64,000 bases of DNA from contig NZ_CP090423.1 in assembly GCF_023518235.1 (NCBI RefSeq), positions 3,037,001 through 3,101,000 of the forward strand, read 5' to 3'. This DNA is from Stenotrophomonas maltophilia. GTDB lineage: Bacteria > Pseudomonadota > Gammaproteobacteria > Xanthomonadales > Xanthomonadaceae. Positions 33,416 to 41,812 of the stretch are shown one piece after another. The translations under genes and the position numbers were made by a program. The notes under the pieces were generated by a model. The model was not told where the DNA came from. It ran no database searches and saw only the letters and a program-made list of their open reading frames with translations. Positions within the stretch are counted from its first letter, which is position 1; each line of letters begins with the position of its first letter.

Positions 33416-34327
33416 ATGAACCTGTTGCAACTGATCCGCAGCTTCACCCGCACCGCAGAGACCGGCAGTATTGCCGCTGCGGCCCGCACCCTTGGCATCA
33501 GCGCCACCGCCGTCGGCCAGAACATCAACCGGCTCGAGGCCCATCTGGGCGTACGGCTGCTGAACCGCAGCACGCGACAGCTGGCACTCAGCGAGGCCGG
33601 TGCGTTGTATCTGGCGCAGGTGCGGCACATCGAAGCCGACCTGGCACGCGCGCAGGCGATGGTCACCGCTGGCGATATCGAACCGGCCGGGCCGCTGCGC
33701 ATCGCCAGCAGCAGCGCGTTCGGTCGCCATGTACTGGCGCCGTTGCTGCCCTCGCTGCAACAGCGCTACCCGCAGCTGCAGCTGGAGCTGCGCCTGAATG
33801 ACCGCGCCGTACAGCATGGCCCGGAGGCGGTGGATGCCAGCATCCGCATCGGTGCGCAGCTGGAGGATGGCGTGGTCGCACGGCAACTGGCGCGCGTGCC
33901 GTTCGTGTTCTGCGCTGCGCCGGCCTACCTGCAGGCGCACGGTACCCCGCAACGCCCCGCCGATCTGGGCAGCCATCGCGGCCTGCTGCACCGCTTCCCG
34001 ACCGATGGCCGGCCGCTGCGCTGGGGCCTGCTGAAGGACGGCCAGCGCGTGGACGCCGCGCTGCCGCCCAGCATGGTCTGCGATGACATCGATGCGCTGG
34101 CCGCTCTGGCCGCCGCCGGGGCCGGCATCACCCGGCTGGCCGCGTTCGTGGCCGAACCCTATCTGCGTGACGGCCGCCTGCGTGCGGTGTTCGACACCGA
34201 CAGCGCATGGCGCCCGGAACCGATGGACGTCTACTTCTGCGTCAGCGACCGCCGCGACTTCACCGCCAAGATCCGCGCGCTGTTCGAACACCTGCAGGCC
34301 GGCCTGGCGCCGGCCTGGCGGGTGTGA
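33416..34327 (+). CDS. LysR family transcriptional regulator
   Basis: The 303-residue protein has a winged helix at residues 1-60 (MNLLQLIRSFTRTAETGSIAAAARTLGISATAVGQNINRLEAHLGVRLLNRSTRQLALSEAG) and a periplasmic-binding-protein-like effector domain. The SFTR...GSIAAAARTLGIS wording is that of the large PA/CrgA-like LysR group. An ATG at 33398 is an in-frame alternative. It is divergent from purU and ends 3 bases before the convergent flavoenzyme gene stop. Target and inducer are unknown; control of the neighbouring oxidoreductase is possible. Confidence 0.85.
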   Translation: MNLLQLIRSFTRTAETGSIAAAARTLGISATAVGQNINRLEAHLGVRLLNRSTRQLALSEAGALYLAQVRHIEADLARAQAMVTAGDIEPAGPLRIASSSAFGRHVLAPLLPSLQQRYPQLQLELRLNDRAVQHGPEAVDASIRIGAQLEDGVVARQLARVPFVFCAAPAYLQAHGTPQRPADLGSHRGLLHRFPTDGRPLRWGLLKDGQRVDAALPPSMVCDDIDALAALAAAGAGITRLAAFVAEPYLRDGRLRAVFDTDSAWRPEPMDVYFCVSDRRDFTAKIRALFEHLQAGLAPAWRV

Positions 34328-34330
34328 GCC

Positions 34331-35431
34331 TCAGCGGGTCTTGAACACGCCGCGTGCATCGCGCGGTTCGCAGCGCAGGTACTGCGGCGCCGGTAGCACG
34401 CTCTCGCGCAGTGCGGCGGCGGCGTGCCACGGCCAACGCGGGTCGTAGAGGATGCCGCGCGCCAACGCCACAGCATCGGCATGGCGGTGGCGCAGGATCG
34501 ACTCGGCCTGCTCCGGCTCGGTGATCATGCCCACGGCGATGACCGGCATGCGCACCTTGGCCTTGATCGCCGCCGCGAACGGCACCTGGTAGCCCGGGCC
34601 GACGGCGATCTTCTGGCGCTCATCCAGCCCGCCGCTGGAAACGTGCAGGAAATTGCAGCCGCGTGCGTCCAGGACCTGCGCCAGTGCTTCGCTCTGCACC
34701 AGGTCCCAGCCACCTTCGACCCAGTCGCTGGCGGACAGGCGCACACCCACCGCGACCTTGTCCGACACCGCTGCGCGCACCGCGTCGAACACTTCCACCA
34801 GCAGGCGCAGGCGGTTCGGCAGCGAGCCACCGTAGCCATCGGTGCGACGGTTGCTCAGCGGCGACAGGAACTGGTGCAGCAGGTAACCGTGCGCGGCATG
34901 CAGCTCGATCAGCTCGAAGCCCAGGCGCTCGGCGCGCACCGCGCTGGCGGCGAAGGCGGCGACGACCTCGGCGATGCCGGCCTCGTCCAGTGCCTGCGGC
35001 GCGGGATCGGCGGCATGGAACGGCAGCGGCGACGGTGCCACCGTGGGCCAGCCGCGGGCATCGTCGGCCGGCAGCTGGCCACCGCCGTCCCACGGCCGCT
35101 TCACCGAGGCCTTGCGCCCGGCGTGGCCGAGCTGGATGCCCAGCGGCATCGGCGACCAGCGGCGGACGCTGGCCAGCACCTGCGCCAGCGCAGCCTCGGT
35201 GCCGTCGTCCCACAGCCCCAGATCGGCCCAGCTGATGCGACCGCGTGGTTCGACCGCGGTGGCTTCCAGGATCAGCAGGCCGGCGCCGGACTGCGCCAGG
35301 TTGCCCAGATGCATGGCGTGCCAGTCGCTGGCGCGGCCGTCTTCGGCGGAGTACTGGCACATCGGCGCGATGACGATGCGGTTGGACAGGGTGAGGGGGC
35401 CGAGCGAGATCGGCGAAAACAGCTGGGTCAC
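34331..35431 (-). CDS. old yellow enzyme-type NADH:flavin oxidoreductase (YqjM/XenA-like)
   Basis: The 366-residue FMN enzyme has the thermophilic-like OYE signatures: LSNRIVIAPMCQYSAEDG with the flavin-modulating Cys, IQLGHAGRKASVKRPWDGG, the substrate-binding HAAHGYLLHQFLSPLSNRRTDGYGGSLPNR segment, and a C-terminal DAVALARGILYDPRWPWHAA. It reduces activated alkenes or xenobiotics with NAD(P)H. The start is GTG 35431 (VTQLFSPISLG); another GTG at 35470 would add a poorly conserved 13 residues. It converges with the LysR gene. Confidence 0.9.
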   Translation of the reverse strand: MTQLFSPISLGPLTLSNRIVIAPMCQYSAEDGRASDWHAMHLGNLAQSGAGLLILEATAVEPRGRISWADLGLWDDGTEAALAQVLASVRRWSPMPLGIQLGHAGRKASVKRPWDGGGQLPADDARGWPTVAPSPLPFHAADPAPQALDEAGIAEVVAAFAASAVRAERLGFELIELHAAHGYLLHQFLSPLSNRRTDGYGGSLPNRLRLLVEVFDAVRAAVSDKVAVGVRLSASDWVEGGWDLVQSEALAQVLDARGCNFLHVSSGGLDERQKIAVGPGYQVPFAAAIKAKVRMPVIAVGMITEPEQAESILRHRHADAVALARGILYDPRWPWHAAAALRESVLPAPQYLRCEPRDARGVFKTR

Positions 35432-35528
35432 GGCAATGCGGGGGCAAGCGGATGGGGGAGCGTATTGCACCGCCGCACGGCCTGCGAATCAACCGTGTGG
35501 ATGGATCGCTGTTTCGCGGGGACGGGTT

Positions 35529-35612
35529 GTCGGTAGAGTCGACTGTCAGTCGACTGCTCTTGGCGGTACCGCTGAACAGCCCGCGCTGCGCGCGATAGTC
35601 GACTCTACCGAC
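35529..35612. repeat. long inverted repeat (GTCGGTAGAGTCGACT arms)
   Basis: GTCGGTAGAGTCGACT at 35529-35544 is matched by its perfect complement at 35597-35612, with an inner AGTCGACT and a GCGG-TACC-GC hairpin between. It lies between the OYE and Sir2 genes and overlaps the Sir2 gene's last codons. Confidence 0.7.
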
Positions 35613-36411
35613 TGACGAAGCCGGCCAGCGCCTCGGCGCAGTCGCGTTCATCCTTGAACTGCAGCAGGTCGTCGGCGCGGGTGCGTCCGCGGTTCAGCGC
35701 CGCTACGGGCAAGCCGGCCCTGGCGGCGGCCTGCACGAAGCGGAAGCCCGAATAGACCATCAGCGAGGAACCCACCACCAGCACGGCGTCGGCCTGCTGC
35801 AGGTGCTCATGCACGGCCGCCACGCGCTCACGCGGCACGTTTTCGCCGAATAACACCACGTCCGGCTTCAACACCCCGCCGCAGTGCGGGCACTCGGGCA
35901 CCACGAAGCGGGAGAAATCGGTCTCCAGATCGGCGTCGCCATCGGGAGCGATGCCGGCCTCCAGGGCATCCCAGCCTGGATTGGCATCCAGCAGCCGCTG
36001 CTGGAAATCCTCACGGCGGCTGCGGCGTTCGCAGCCCATGCAGCGCAGCAGGTCCAGGCGGCCATGCAGGTCGATCACGTTGTGGCTGCCGGCGCGCTGG
36101 TGCAGGCCGTCCACGTTCTGGGTCAGCAGCACCTGCAGCTTGCCACGCGCTTCCAGTGACGCCAGTGCCTGGTGGGTGCCGTTGGGCCGGGCCAGGCCGA
36201 AGCGCGGCCAGCCCAGCAGGCTGCGCGCCCAGTAGCGCTGGCGGGTGGCCGCCTCGCCCATGAAGGCCTGGTAGGTCACCGGCGGCGTGCGCTTCCACTG
36301 GCCGTCGGTGTCGCGGTAATCGGGGATGCCCGAAGCGGTGCTGCAGCCGGCACCGGTCAGCACGAACAGGCGCTGGGCGCGGTCGATGAAGTCGGTCAGC
36401 GGCGGAGTCAT
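35605..36411 (-). CDS. Sir2-family NAD-dependent protein deacylase
   Basis: The 268-residue sirtuin contains the NAD-binding LTGAGCSTASGIPDYRDTDGQW, LLTQNVDGLHQRAGS, the catalytic His in VIDLHGRLD, a zinc site of two cysteine pairs (LRCMGCERR and PECPHCGG), and VLFGENVPRERV plus VVGSSLMVYSG. It removes acyl groups from lysines with NAD consumption. ATG 36411 gives the typical length. The upstream thioesterase gene stop is 43 bases away on the same strand, so the two may be co-transcribed. Confidence 0.93.
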   Translation of the reverse strand: MTPPLTDFIDRAQRLFVLTGAGCSTASGIPDYRDTDGQWKRTPPVTYQAFMGEAATRQRYWARSLLGWPRFGLARPNGTHQALASLEARGKLQVLLTQNVDGLHQRAGSHNVIDLHGRLDLLRCMGCERRSRREDFQQRLLDANPGWDALEAGIAPDGDADLETDFSRFVVPECPHCGGVLKPDVVLFGENVPRERVAAVHEHLQQADAVLVVGSSLMVYSGFRFVQAAARAGLPVAALNRGRTRADDLLQFKDERDCAEALAGFVSR

Positions 36412-36454
36412 GGTCTTCAGGTGGGGGCGCTGGGGCGCCCCCGCAAGCATCGGT

Positions 36455-36859
36455 TCAGGGCGCAGCGGGCAGACGCGGCACGGCCGTGGGCTGGCCGTCT
36501 TCACCCAGCGCGATCATCACGAAGTGGCCGCGGGTACACAGCTGGCGCTCGCCGCTGTGCAGGTCTTCGGCAATCAGCTCCACTTCGACCTTCATCGAGC
36601 TGCGGCCGACCTCGACGATACGGCCGATGGTTTCCACCATCTGGCCGATGCGGATCGGCAATTTGAAGTCGACCTGGTCGCTGCGTGCGGTCACCACGGT
36701 GCGGCGGGAATAACGGGCGGCGGCCAGGAACGCGGCCTTGTCCATCCACGCCAGCGCCTGGCCACCGAACAGGGTGCCCATGTGGTTGGTGTGGTTGGGG
36801 AAGACGATTTCGGCCATGCGCACTTCGATGGGCGGCACGGTCTCGGGGATCGGGGTCAT
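36455..36859 (-). CDS. acyl-CoA thioesterase (hotdog fold, YciA-like)
   Basis: The 134-residue hotdog protein has the acyl-CoA hydrolase motif FPNHTNHMGTLFGGQALAWMDKAAFLAAARYSRRTVVTARSD, with the Asn, Gly-rich helix start and Asp positions used by YciA/BFIT-type thioesterases, and the strand HSGERQLCTRGHFVMIAL. It hydrolyses acyl-CoA, but chain-length preference is not readable. It is upstream of the Sir2 gene and divergent from the LysE-type exporter gene. Confidence 0.85.
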   Translation of the reverse strand: MTPIPETVPPIEVRMAEIVFPNHTNHMGTLFGGQALAWMDKAAFLAAARYSRRTVVTARSDQVDFKLPIRIGQMVETIGRIVEVGRSSMKVEVELIAEDLHSGERQLCTRGHFVMIALGEDGQPTAVPRLPAAP

Positions 36860-36950
36860 GGCGGGGATGTCGGTGTGGGGTGCGGCAATTTTAAGCCTGA
36901 CCCCGTGCAGGCGGCGCTACACTTCGCCACGCCCACTGCCAGGACTGACC

Positions 36951-37592
36951 ATGCCCGCACCCTCCGACCTTGTGGCCTTCGCCCTCATCTCGCTGGGCAT
37001 GGTGCTTACTCCCGGGCCGAACATGATCTACCTGGTCTCGCGCTCGATCTGCCAGGGCCGCACCGCCGGCTTGATCTCGCTGGGTGGGGTGGCGCTGGGC
37101 TTCGTGTTCTACATGCTGTGCGCGGCGCTGGGCATCACCGCCCTGCTGATGACCGTGCCGCTGGCCTACGACACACTGCGCATCGGTGGTGCGTTGTACC
37201 TGCTGTACCTGGCCTGGCAGGCGCTCAAGCCCGGCGGCCGGTCGCCGTTCGCGGTGCGCGATCTGCCGCCGGACAGCCCGCGCAGGCTGTTCGCGATGGG
37301 CTTTCTGACCAACCTGCTGAACCCGAAGATCGCGGTGATGTACCTGTCACTGCTGCCGCAGTTCCTGCACCCGGAAGGCCATGGCAGCGTGCTGATGCAG
37401 TCGCTGGTGCTGGGCTTCACCCAGATCGCGGTCAGTGTCAGCGTCAACGCCGTGATCGCGGTGATGGCCGGCAGCATCGCCGGCTTCCTGGCCGCGCGCC
37501 CGACCTGGCAGGCGGTGCAGCGCTGGCTGATGGGCACGGTGCTGGCCGGGCTGGCGGTGCGCATGGCGGTGGAAGGGCGGCGCAGAGCGTAG
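36951..37592 (+). CDS. LysE/RhtB-family exporter
   Basis: The 213-residue integral membrane protein has about six membrane segments and the family opening LVAFALISLGMVLTPGPNMIYLVSRSICQGRTAGLISLGGVALG, whose PGPN motif is diagnostic. RRLFAMGFLTNLLNPKIAVMYLSLLPQF is the second conserved region. Such proteins export amino acids or related metabolites. A strong terminator follows at 37655. Confidence 0.9.
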   Translation: MPAPSDLVAFALISLGMVLTPGPNMIYLVSRSICQGRTAGLISLGGVALGFVFYMLCAALGITALLMTVPLAYDTLRIGGALYLLYLAWQALKPGGRSPFAVRDLPPDSPRRLFAMGFLTNLLNPKIAVMYLSLLPQFLHPEGHGSVLMQSLVLGFTQIAVSVSVNAVIAVMAGSIAGFLAARPTWQAVQRWLMGTVLAGLAVRMAVEGRRRA

Positions 37593-37594
37593 CG

Positions 37595-37685
37595 TCGAGC
37601 TTGCTCGACGGCTTTGCGCGAACGGCAGTCGAGCAAGCTCGACCCCAAAAGAACAAAAAACCCCGGCGTTGGCCGGGGTTTTTCG
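37595..37685. terminator. GTCGAGC inverted repeat followed by bidirectional terminator
   Basis: GTCGAGCTTGCTCGAC (37595-37610) and GTCGAGCAAGCTCGAC (37629-37644) are each palindromic and mutually complementary. They are followed by AAAAAACCCCGGC-GTTG-GCCGGGGTTTTT (37655-37685), a terminator usable from both strands, which separates the exporter gene from the convergent nrdB. Confidence 0.8.
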
Positions 37686-37709
37686 TTGCAACCGGAGTGA
37701 CCGCTTCGA

Positions 37710-38729
37710 TCAGAAGTTCATGTCGAAGGCGACTTCGCCCTGCACGCCAACCTGGTAGGCCGAGACGCGGCGTTCGAAGAAGTTGGTCAGTTCCTGCACG
37801 TCCTGCAGTTCCATGAACGGCAGCGGGTTGCGCACGTTGTACTTCTTTTCCATGCCCAGCTTGGCGAAGTGCTGGTCGGCGCAGTGCTGCAGGTACTGGC
37901 GCATGTCGCGGGTCGAGATGCCCGCCACGCCGCCGGACAGCACGTCTTCGGCGAACTGCACTTCGCATTCGATGGCCTCGGCCAGCATGTCATAGACCTG
38001 CTGCTTCATCTCATCGTCGAACAGGTCCGGCTCTTCCTCACGCACCACGCGCACCGACTCGAACGCGAACTCCATGTGCGCGCTCTCGTCGCGGAACACC
38101 CAGTTGGTGCCCGAGGCCAGGCCCGGCAGCAGGCCGCGCGAACGGAAGTAGTACACGTAGGCGAAGGCGGCGAAGAAGAACAGGCCTTCGATGCACGCGG
38201 CGAAGCAGATCTGGTTGAGCAGGAACTGGCGGCGCTCGGCACGGGTCTCGATGCGCTTCAGATCCTGGATCGAGTCGATCCACTTGAAGCAGAAGTCGGC
38301 CTTCTTCTTGATCGAGTCGATGTTCTCCACCGCGGCGAACGCTTTGACGCGCTCTTCCGGATCCGGCAGGTAGTTGTCGAGCAGGGTCAGGTAGAACTGC
38401 ACGTGCAGCGCTTCTTCGTACAGCTGGCGCGACAGGTACATGCGCGCTTCCGGCGCGTTCAGATGCTGGTACAGGTTCAGCACCAGATTGTTGGACACGA
38501 TCGAATCGCCGGTGGCGAAGAACGCGACCAGGCGGTGGATCAGGTGGCGCTCACCCGGCGACATCTTGCTGTGCAGGTCGGTGATGTCGATCTGGAAGTT
38601 GATCTCTTCCACCGTCCAGGTGTTCTTGATCGCATTCCGGTACATGTCATAGAACTGCGGATAGCGCATCGGGCGCAGGGTCAGTTCAAAACCGGGATCG
38701 AGCAGCATCTGCTTGGGCTTGTCGGCCAT
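37710..38729 (-). CDS. nrdB: class Ia ribonucleotide reductase, beta subunit
   Basis: The 339-residue R2 protein houses the di-iron site and tyrosyl radical. The E-x-x-H-x-x-x-Y pattern in LYEEALHVQFY supplies ligands and the radical Tyr. The later ligands lie in CIEGLFFFAAF and in FRDESAHMEFAF. The C-terminus (YQVGVQGEVAFDMNF) is the usual tail that docks to NrdA. ATG 38729 has AAGGAAA upstream. It follows nrdA, separated by 144 bases that hold three palindromes. It works with NrdA to make dNTPs aerobically without B12. Confidence 0.95.
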   Translation of the reverse strand: MADKPKQMLLDPGFELTLRPMRYPQFYDMYRNAIKNTWTVEEINFQIDITDLHSKMSPGERHLIHRLVAFFATGDSIVSNNLVLNLYQHLNAPEARMYLSRQLYEEALHVQFYLTLLDNYLPDPEERVKAFAAVENIDSIKKKADFCFKWIDSIQDLKRIETRAERRQFLLNQICFAACIEGLFFFAAFAYVYYFRSRGLLPGLASGTNWVFRDESAHMEFAFESVRVVREEEPDLFDDEMKQQVYDMLAEAIECEVQFAEDVLSGGVAGISTRDMRQYLQHCADQHFAKLGMEKKYNVRNPLPFMELQDVQELTNFFERRVSAYQVGVQGEVAFDMNF

Positions 38730-38756
38730 GGGTGTTTCCTTGAATTCCTGGGTGAG

Positions 38757-38862
38757 CCGCCGGGCATGGCCCGGCGCTACCGTGGGTGTTTTTCCGCAGC
38801 CGAGCATGGCTCGGCTCTACAGGTGCGAGGTGTTCGAGTGCCGACCAACGGTCGGCACCCAC
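38757..38862. repeat. three successive palindromes between nrdA and nrdB
   Basis: GCCGCCGGGCATGGCCCGGCGCTAC (38757-38781), GCAGCCGAGCATGGCTCGGCTCTAC (38796-38820) and GAGTGCCGACCAACGGTCGGCACCCACC (38835-38862) are three different hairpin-forming units in the nrdA-nrdB gap. In a polycistronic message they could shield the upstream nrdA 3' end or dampen read-through into nrdB. Confidence 0.7.
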
Positions 38863-38873
38863 CGCGCGGTGTG

Positions 38874-41276
38874 TTACTGGCAGGCTTCGCAGGCTTCCGG
38901 GTTTTCCAGCGAGCAGGCGATCGCTTCGTCCGGGCTGAACACCTTGGCCGGGGCCGCGCTGCTCACCGTGGTCTTGGCGATCTTGGTGGCCGGACGCGAA
39001 CGCAGGTAGTAGGTGGTCTTGATGCCCTGCTTCCAGGCGTACATGTACATGGACGACATCGCACCGATGTTCGGGCTTTCCATGAACAGGTTGAGCGAGG
39101 CCGACTGGTCGATGAAGGCACCACGTTCGGCGGCCATGTCGATCAGCGAACGCATCGGCAGTTCCCAGGCGGTGCGGTAGACCTCGCGCAGGGTTTCCGG
39201 AATCTGCGCCACGCCGGCAATGGAACCTTCGGCCAGCTTGATGGCGTCGCGCATGTCAGCGGTCCACAGGCCCAGCTTCTTCAGCTCGTTGACCAGGTAA
39301 CGGTTGACCTGCAGGAAGTCGCCGGACAGGGTCTCGCGCTTGAACAGGTTGGACACCTGCGGCTCGACGCACTCGTAGCAGCCGGCGATCGAGGCGATGG
39401 TCGCGGTCGGGGCGATCGCGATCATCAGCGAGTTGCGCAGGCCGTGTTCCTTGATGCGGGCGCGCAGGGCATCCCAGCGTGCGGTGTCTTCGGGCACCAC
39501 GTTCCAGGCGTCGAACTGCAGTTCGCCACCGGCGGCACGGGTGTCGTTGAACGACGGGTGCTTGCCGCGTTCCTGGGCCAGCTCGCAGGACGTTTCCAGC
39601 GCGTGGAAGTAGATCGTTTCGGCGATCTTCTTCGACAGGGCGCGGGCTTCGGCGGTGTCGAACGGCAGGCGCTTGCGGAAGAACACGTCCTGCAGGCCCA
39701 TGCAGCCCAGGCCGACCGGACGCCAGCGCAGGTTGGCGCGGCGGGCGGTTTCGATCGGGTAGAAGTTCAGGTCGATGACGCGGTCGAGCTGGCGCACGGC
39801 CAGGCGCACGGTCTCGGCCAGCTTCTCGAAATCGAAGTCGTTGTGCTCGTCGAAGTGGTTGCCCAGGTTGATCGAACCCAGGTTGCACACGGCGGTTTCA
39901 TCGTTGGAGGTGACCTCCAGGATTTCCGTGCACAGGTTGGACAGGTGGATCACGTTGCCGGCGCGCAGGGTCTGGTTGCTGGCGCGGTTGCACTTGTCCT
40001 TGAAGGTCATCCAGCCGTTGCCGGTCTCGGCCAGCGTACGCATCATGCGGGCATACAGCTTGCGCGCCGAGATGGTGCGGCTGGCCTTGCCCTGCGCTTC
40101 GGCCTGCACGTAGGCCTGCTCGAAGGCTTCGCCGAACAGGTCGGTGAACTCCGGCACGACGCGCGGATCGAACAGCGACCATTCCTGGTCGGCCTCGACG
40201 CGCTTCATGAACAGGTCCGGCACCCAGTTGGCCAGGTTCAGGTTGTGGGTACGGCGGGCTTCGTCACCGGTGTTGTCACGCAGCTCGAGGAAATCCTCGA
40301 CATCGGCATGCCAGGTTTCCAGGTACACGCAGGCAGCGCCCTTGCGCTTGCCGCCCTGGTTCACCGCGGCCACCGACGAATCCATGGTCTTCAGCCACGG
40401 CACGATGCCGTTGGAATGGCCGTTGGTGGACTTGATGAGCGAACCACGCGAACGCACGCGGGTGTAGCTGACGCCGATGCCGCCGGAGAACTTGGACAGC
40501 TGGGCGATATCGCCGTACTTGGCGTAGATCGATTCCAGCGAGTCCTGCGGCGAGTCCAGCAGGAAGCACGAGGACAGCTGCTCGTGGGTGGTGCCGGAGT
40601 TGAACAGGGTCGGGCTGGACGGCAGGTAGTCCAGGTTGCCCATGCGCTTGTACAGCGCCAGGGTCTCGGACACGTCCTCGCTCAGCGCGCTGGCGATGCG
40701 CAGGAAGAACTGCTGCGGGGTCTCGATCACCTTGCGGGTGTGCGGGTGGCGCAGCAGGTAGCGGTCGTACAGGGTACGCAGGCCGAAGTAATCGAAGTTC
40801 AGGTCCAGCGAGATGTCGATGGCATCGTTGAGCTTGCGTGCGTTGGTCTGCACGAAGTTCAGCAGGCGATCGTTGATCAGGCCCACTTCGTGGCCACGGC
40901 TGACCGACTGCGAGAAGGCGTAGATTTCCTGGCCCGACACTTCCTTGGCGATGTAGTTGGCCAGCAGGCGCGCGGCCAGACGGCCGTACTCGGGCTCTTC
41001 ACCGATCAGCAGCGCGGCGGTACGGATGGACAGTTCATCCAGCTCGCGGGTCGTGGCGCCGTTGTACAGGCCGGAAATGGTGCGGGTGGCCACGCGCATC
41101 GGATCGACGGCGTGCAGGCCTTCGGAGGAACGCTGCACCGCGCGCACGATCTTGTTCAGGTCCACCAGTTCGGTGGTCCCGTTGCGCTTGGTCACACTCA
41201 TCGCGTTGGCCGTCGGCGGCGACGTCAACAGGAACTCGCTTTCCTTCTCGATGGTGGCGCTGGATTCGGTGCTCAC
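38874..41276 (-). CDS. nrdA: class Ia ribonucleotide reductase, alpha subunit
   Basis: The 800-residue R1 protein has an N-terminal ATP-cone (about 40-130) for allosteric activity control. Active-site residues are in LSSCFLLDSPQDS, HLSNLCTEI (the N-x-C-x-E triad) and TAVCNLGSINLGNH. The radical-transfer Tyr pair is in MYMYAWKQGIKTTYYLRSRPA, and the C-terminal re-reduction CxxC is in NPEACEACQ. GTG 41276 is chosen because AGAGGA lies about 8 bases upstream and the protein then has family length. It is upstream of nrdB and preceded by a likely NrdR-box pair. Confidence 0.96.
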   Translation of the reverse strand: MSTESSATIEKESEFLLTSPPTANAMSVTKRNGTTELVDLNKIVRAVQRSSEGLHAVDPMRVATRTISGLYNGATTRELDELSIRTAALLIGEEPEYGRLAARLLANYIAKEVSGQEIYAFSQSVSRGHEVGLINDRLLNFVQTNARKLNDAIDISLDLNFDYFGLRTLYDRYLLRHPHTRKVIETPQQFFLRIASALSEDVSETLALYKRMGNLDYLPSSPTLFNSGTTHEQLSSCFLLDSPQDSLESIYAKYGDIAQLSKFSGGIGVSYTRVRSRGSLIKSTNGHSNGIVPWLKTMDSSVAAVNQGGKRKGAACVYLETWHADVEDFLELRDNTGDEARRTHNLNLANWVPDLFMKRVEADQEWSLFDPRVVPEFTDLFGEAFEQAYVQAEAQGKASRTISARKLYARMMRTLAETGNGWMTFKDKCNRASNQTLRAGNVIHLSNLCTEILEVTSNDETAVCNLGSINLGNHFDEHNDFDFEKLAETVRLAVRQLDRVIDLNFYPIETARRANLRWRPVGLGCMGLQDVFFRKRLPFDTAEARALSKKIAETIYFHALETSCELAQERGKHPSFNDTRAAGGELQFDAWNVVPEDTARWDALRARIKEHGLRNSLMIAIAPTATIASIAGCYECVEPQVSNLFKRETLSGDFLQVNRYLVNELKKLGLWTADMRDAIKLAEGSIAGVAQIPETLREVYRTAWELPMRSLIDMAAERGAFIDQSASLNLFMESPNIGAMSSMYMYAWKQGIKTTYYLRSRPATKIAKTTVSSAAPAKVFSPDEAIACSLENPEACEACQ

Positions 41277-41812
41277 GGCGTGTGTCCTCTTGGCGTGATT
41301 GGGGGTGCTCGATGCATCGGGTGACGCGGCCCGGGACATGACAGCCCAGGATGGCAGGACGGCGTCGCAGGGGATGAGACCCTGCGCCTGCCACTGCCGT
41401 TGACGGTTGCGTGCGGGTATCCGGGAGACCCCGCGGCGGACCCCCATACCTGGGGTTGTTGCGACCGACGGCCACAAGATAGTGGGGGTAATGGGGTCCG
41501 TCAACGCCAAATGTAGTGAAATTCGGCAATCCCTTGCGCCGCAAGGATCGTGCCATCGACGCCCGGATCAGACGCTTCAGACCTGCCGGAACGGGCTGCG
41601 CAGTCAAGCCCGAAAGGCGTCATTACGGTGGTACAACGCACCGCGGAAACGGAACAATGACAGCTTCACATGACAGTGATGAAGCTGGCCAGGGACAACC
41701 CTGTGGATAGGTGGTGGGCATCCGGTGGGCAGCCGCTGGCGGGGTGACTTCCGGCCGATGCCGGCGCGGCCTGGCGGGCAGATGCTGCAGGCTCGTCACA
41801 CGGACTGTCGCC
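41277..41812. other. 536-base gap: nrdA leader and unannotated remainder
   Basis: Besides the NrdR-box candidates the gap holds an inverted repeat, AGCTTCA...TGAAGCT (about 41661-41685), and CTGTGGATAGG (about 41701-41711), which is one base from a DnaA-type box (TGTGGATAA). No open frame with coding character was found; the in-frame extension of nrdA upstream of 41276 lacks homology. Confidence 0.4.
41441..41487. promoter_or_regulatory. probable NrdR-box pair in the nrdA promoter
   Basis: CCCCCATACCTGGGGT (41441-41456) and GCCACAAGATAGTGGG (41471-41486) are two 16-base quasi-palindromes with starts 30 bases apart, close to the roughly 31-base spacing of NrdR boxes (consensus ACACAATATATTGTGT). 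They lie about 170-210 bases upstream of the nrdA start. NrdR represses ribonucleotide reductase operons through such pairs. Confidence 0.5.

Noticed and set aside
37869..41324. A 1151-codon plus-strand open frame antisense to nrdB and nrdA
   Set aside because: It is a GC-driven shadow of two well-identified genes on the other strand, with Gln/His/Val-rich composition and no domain.
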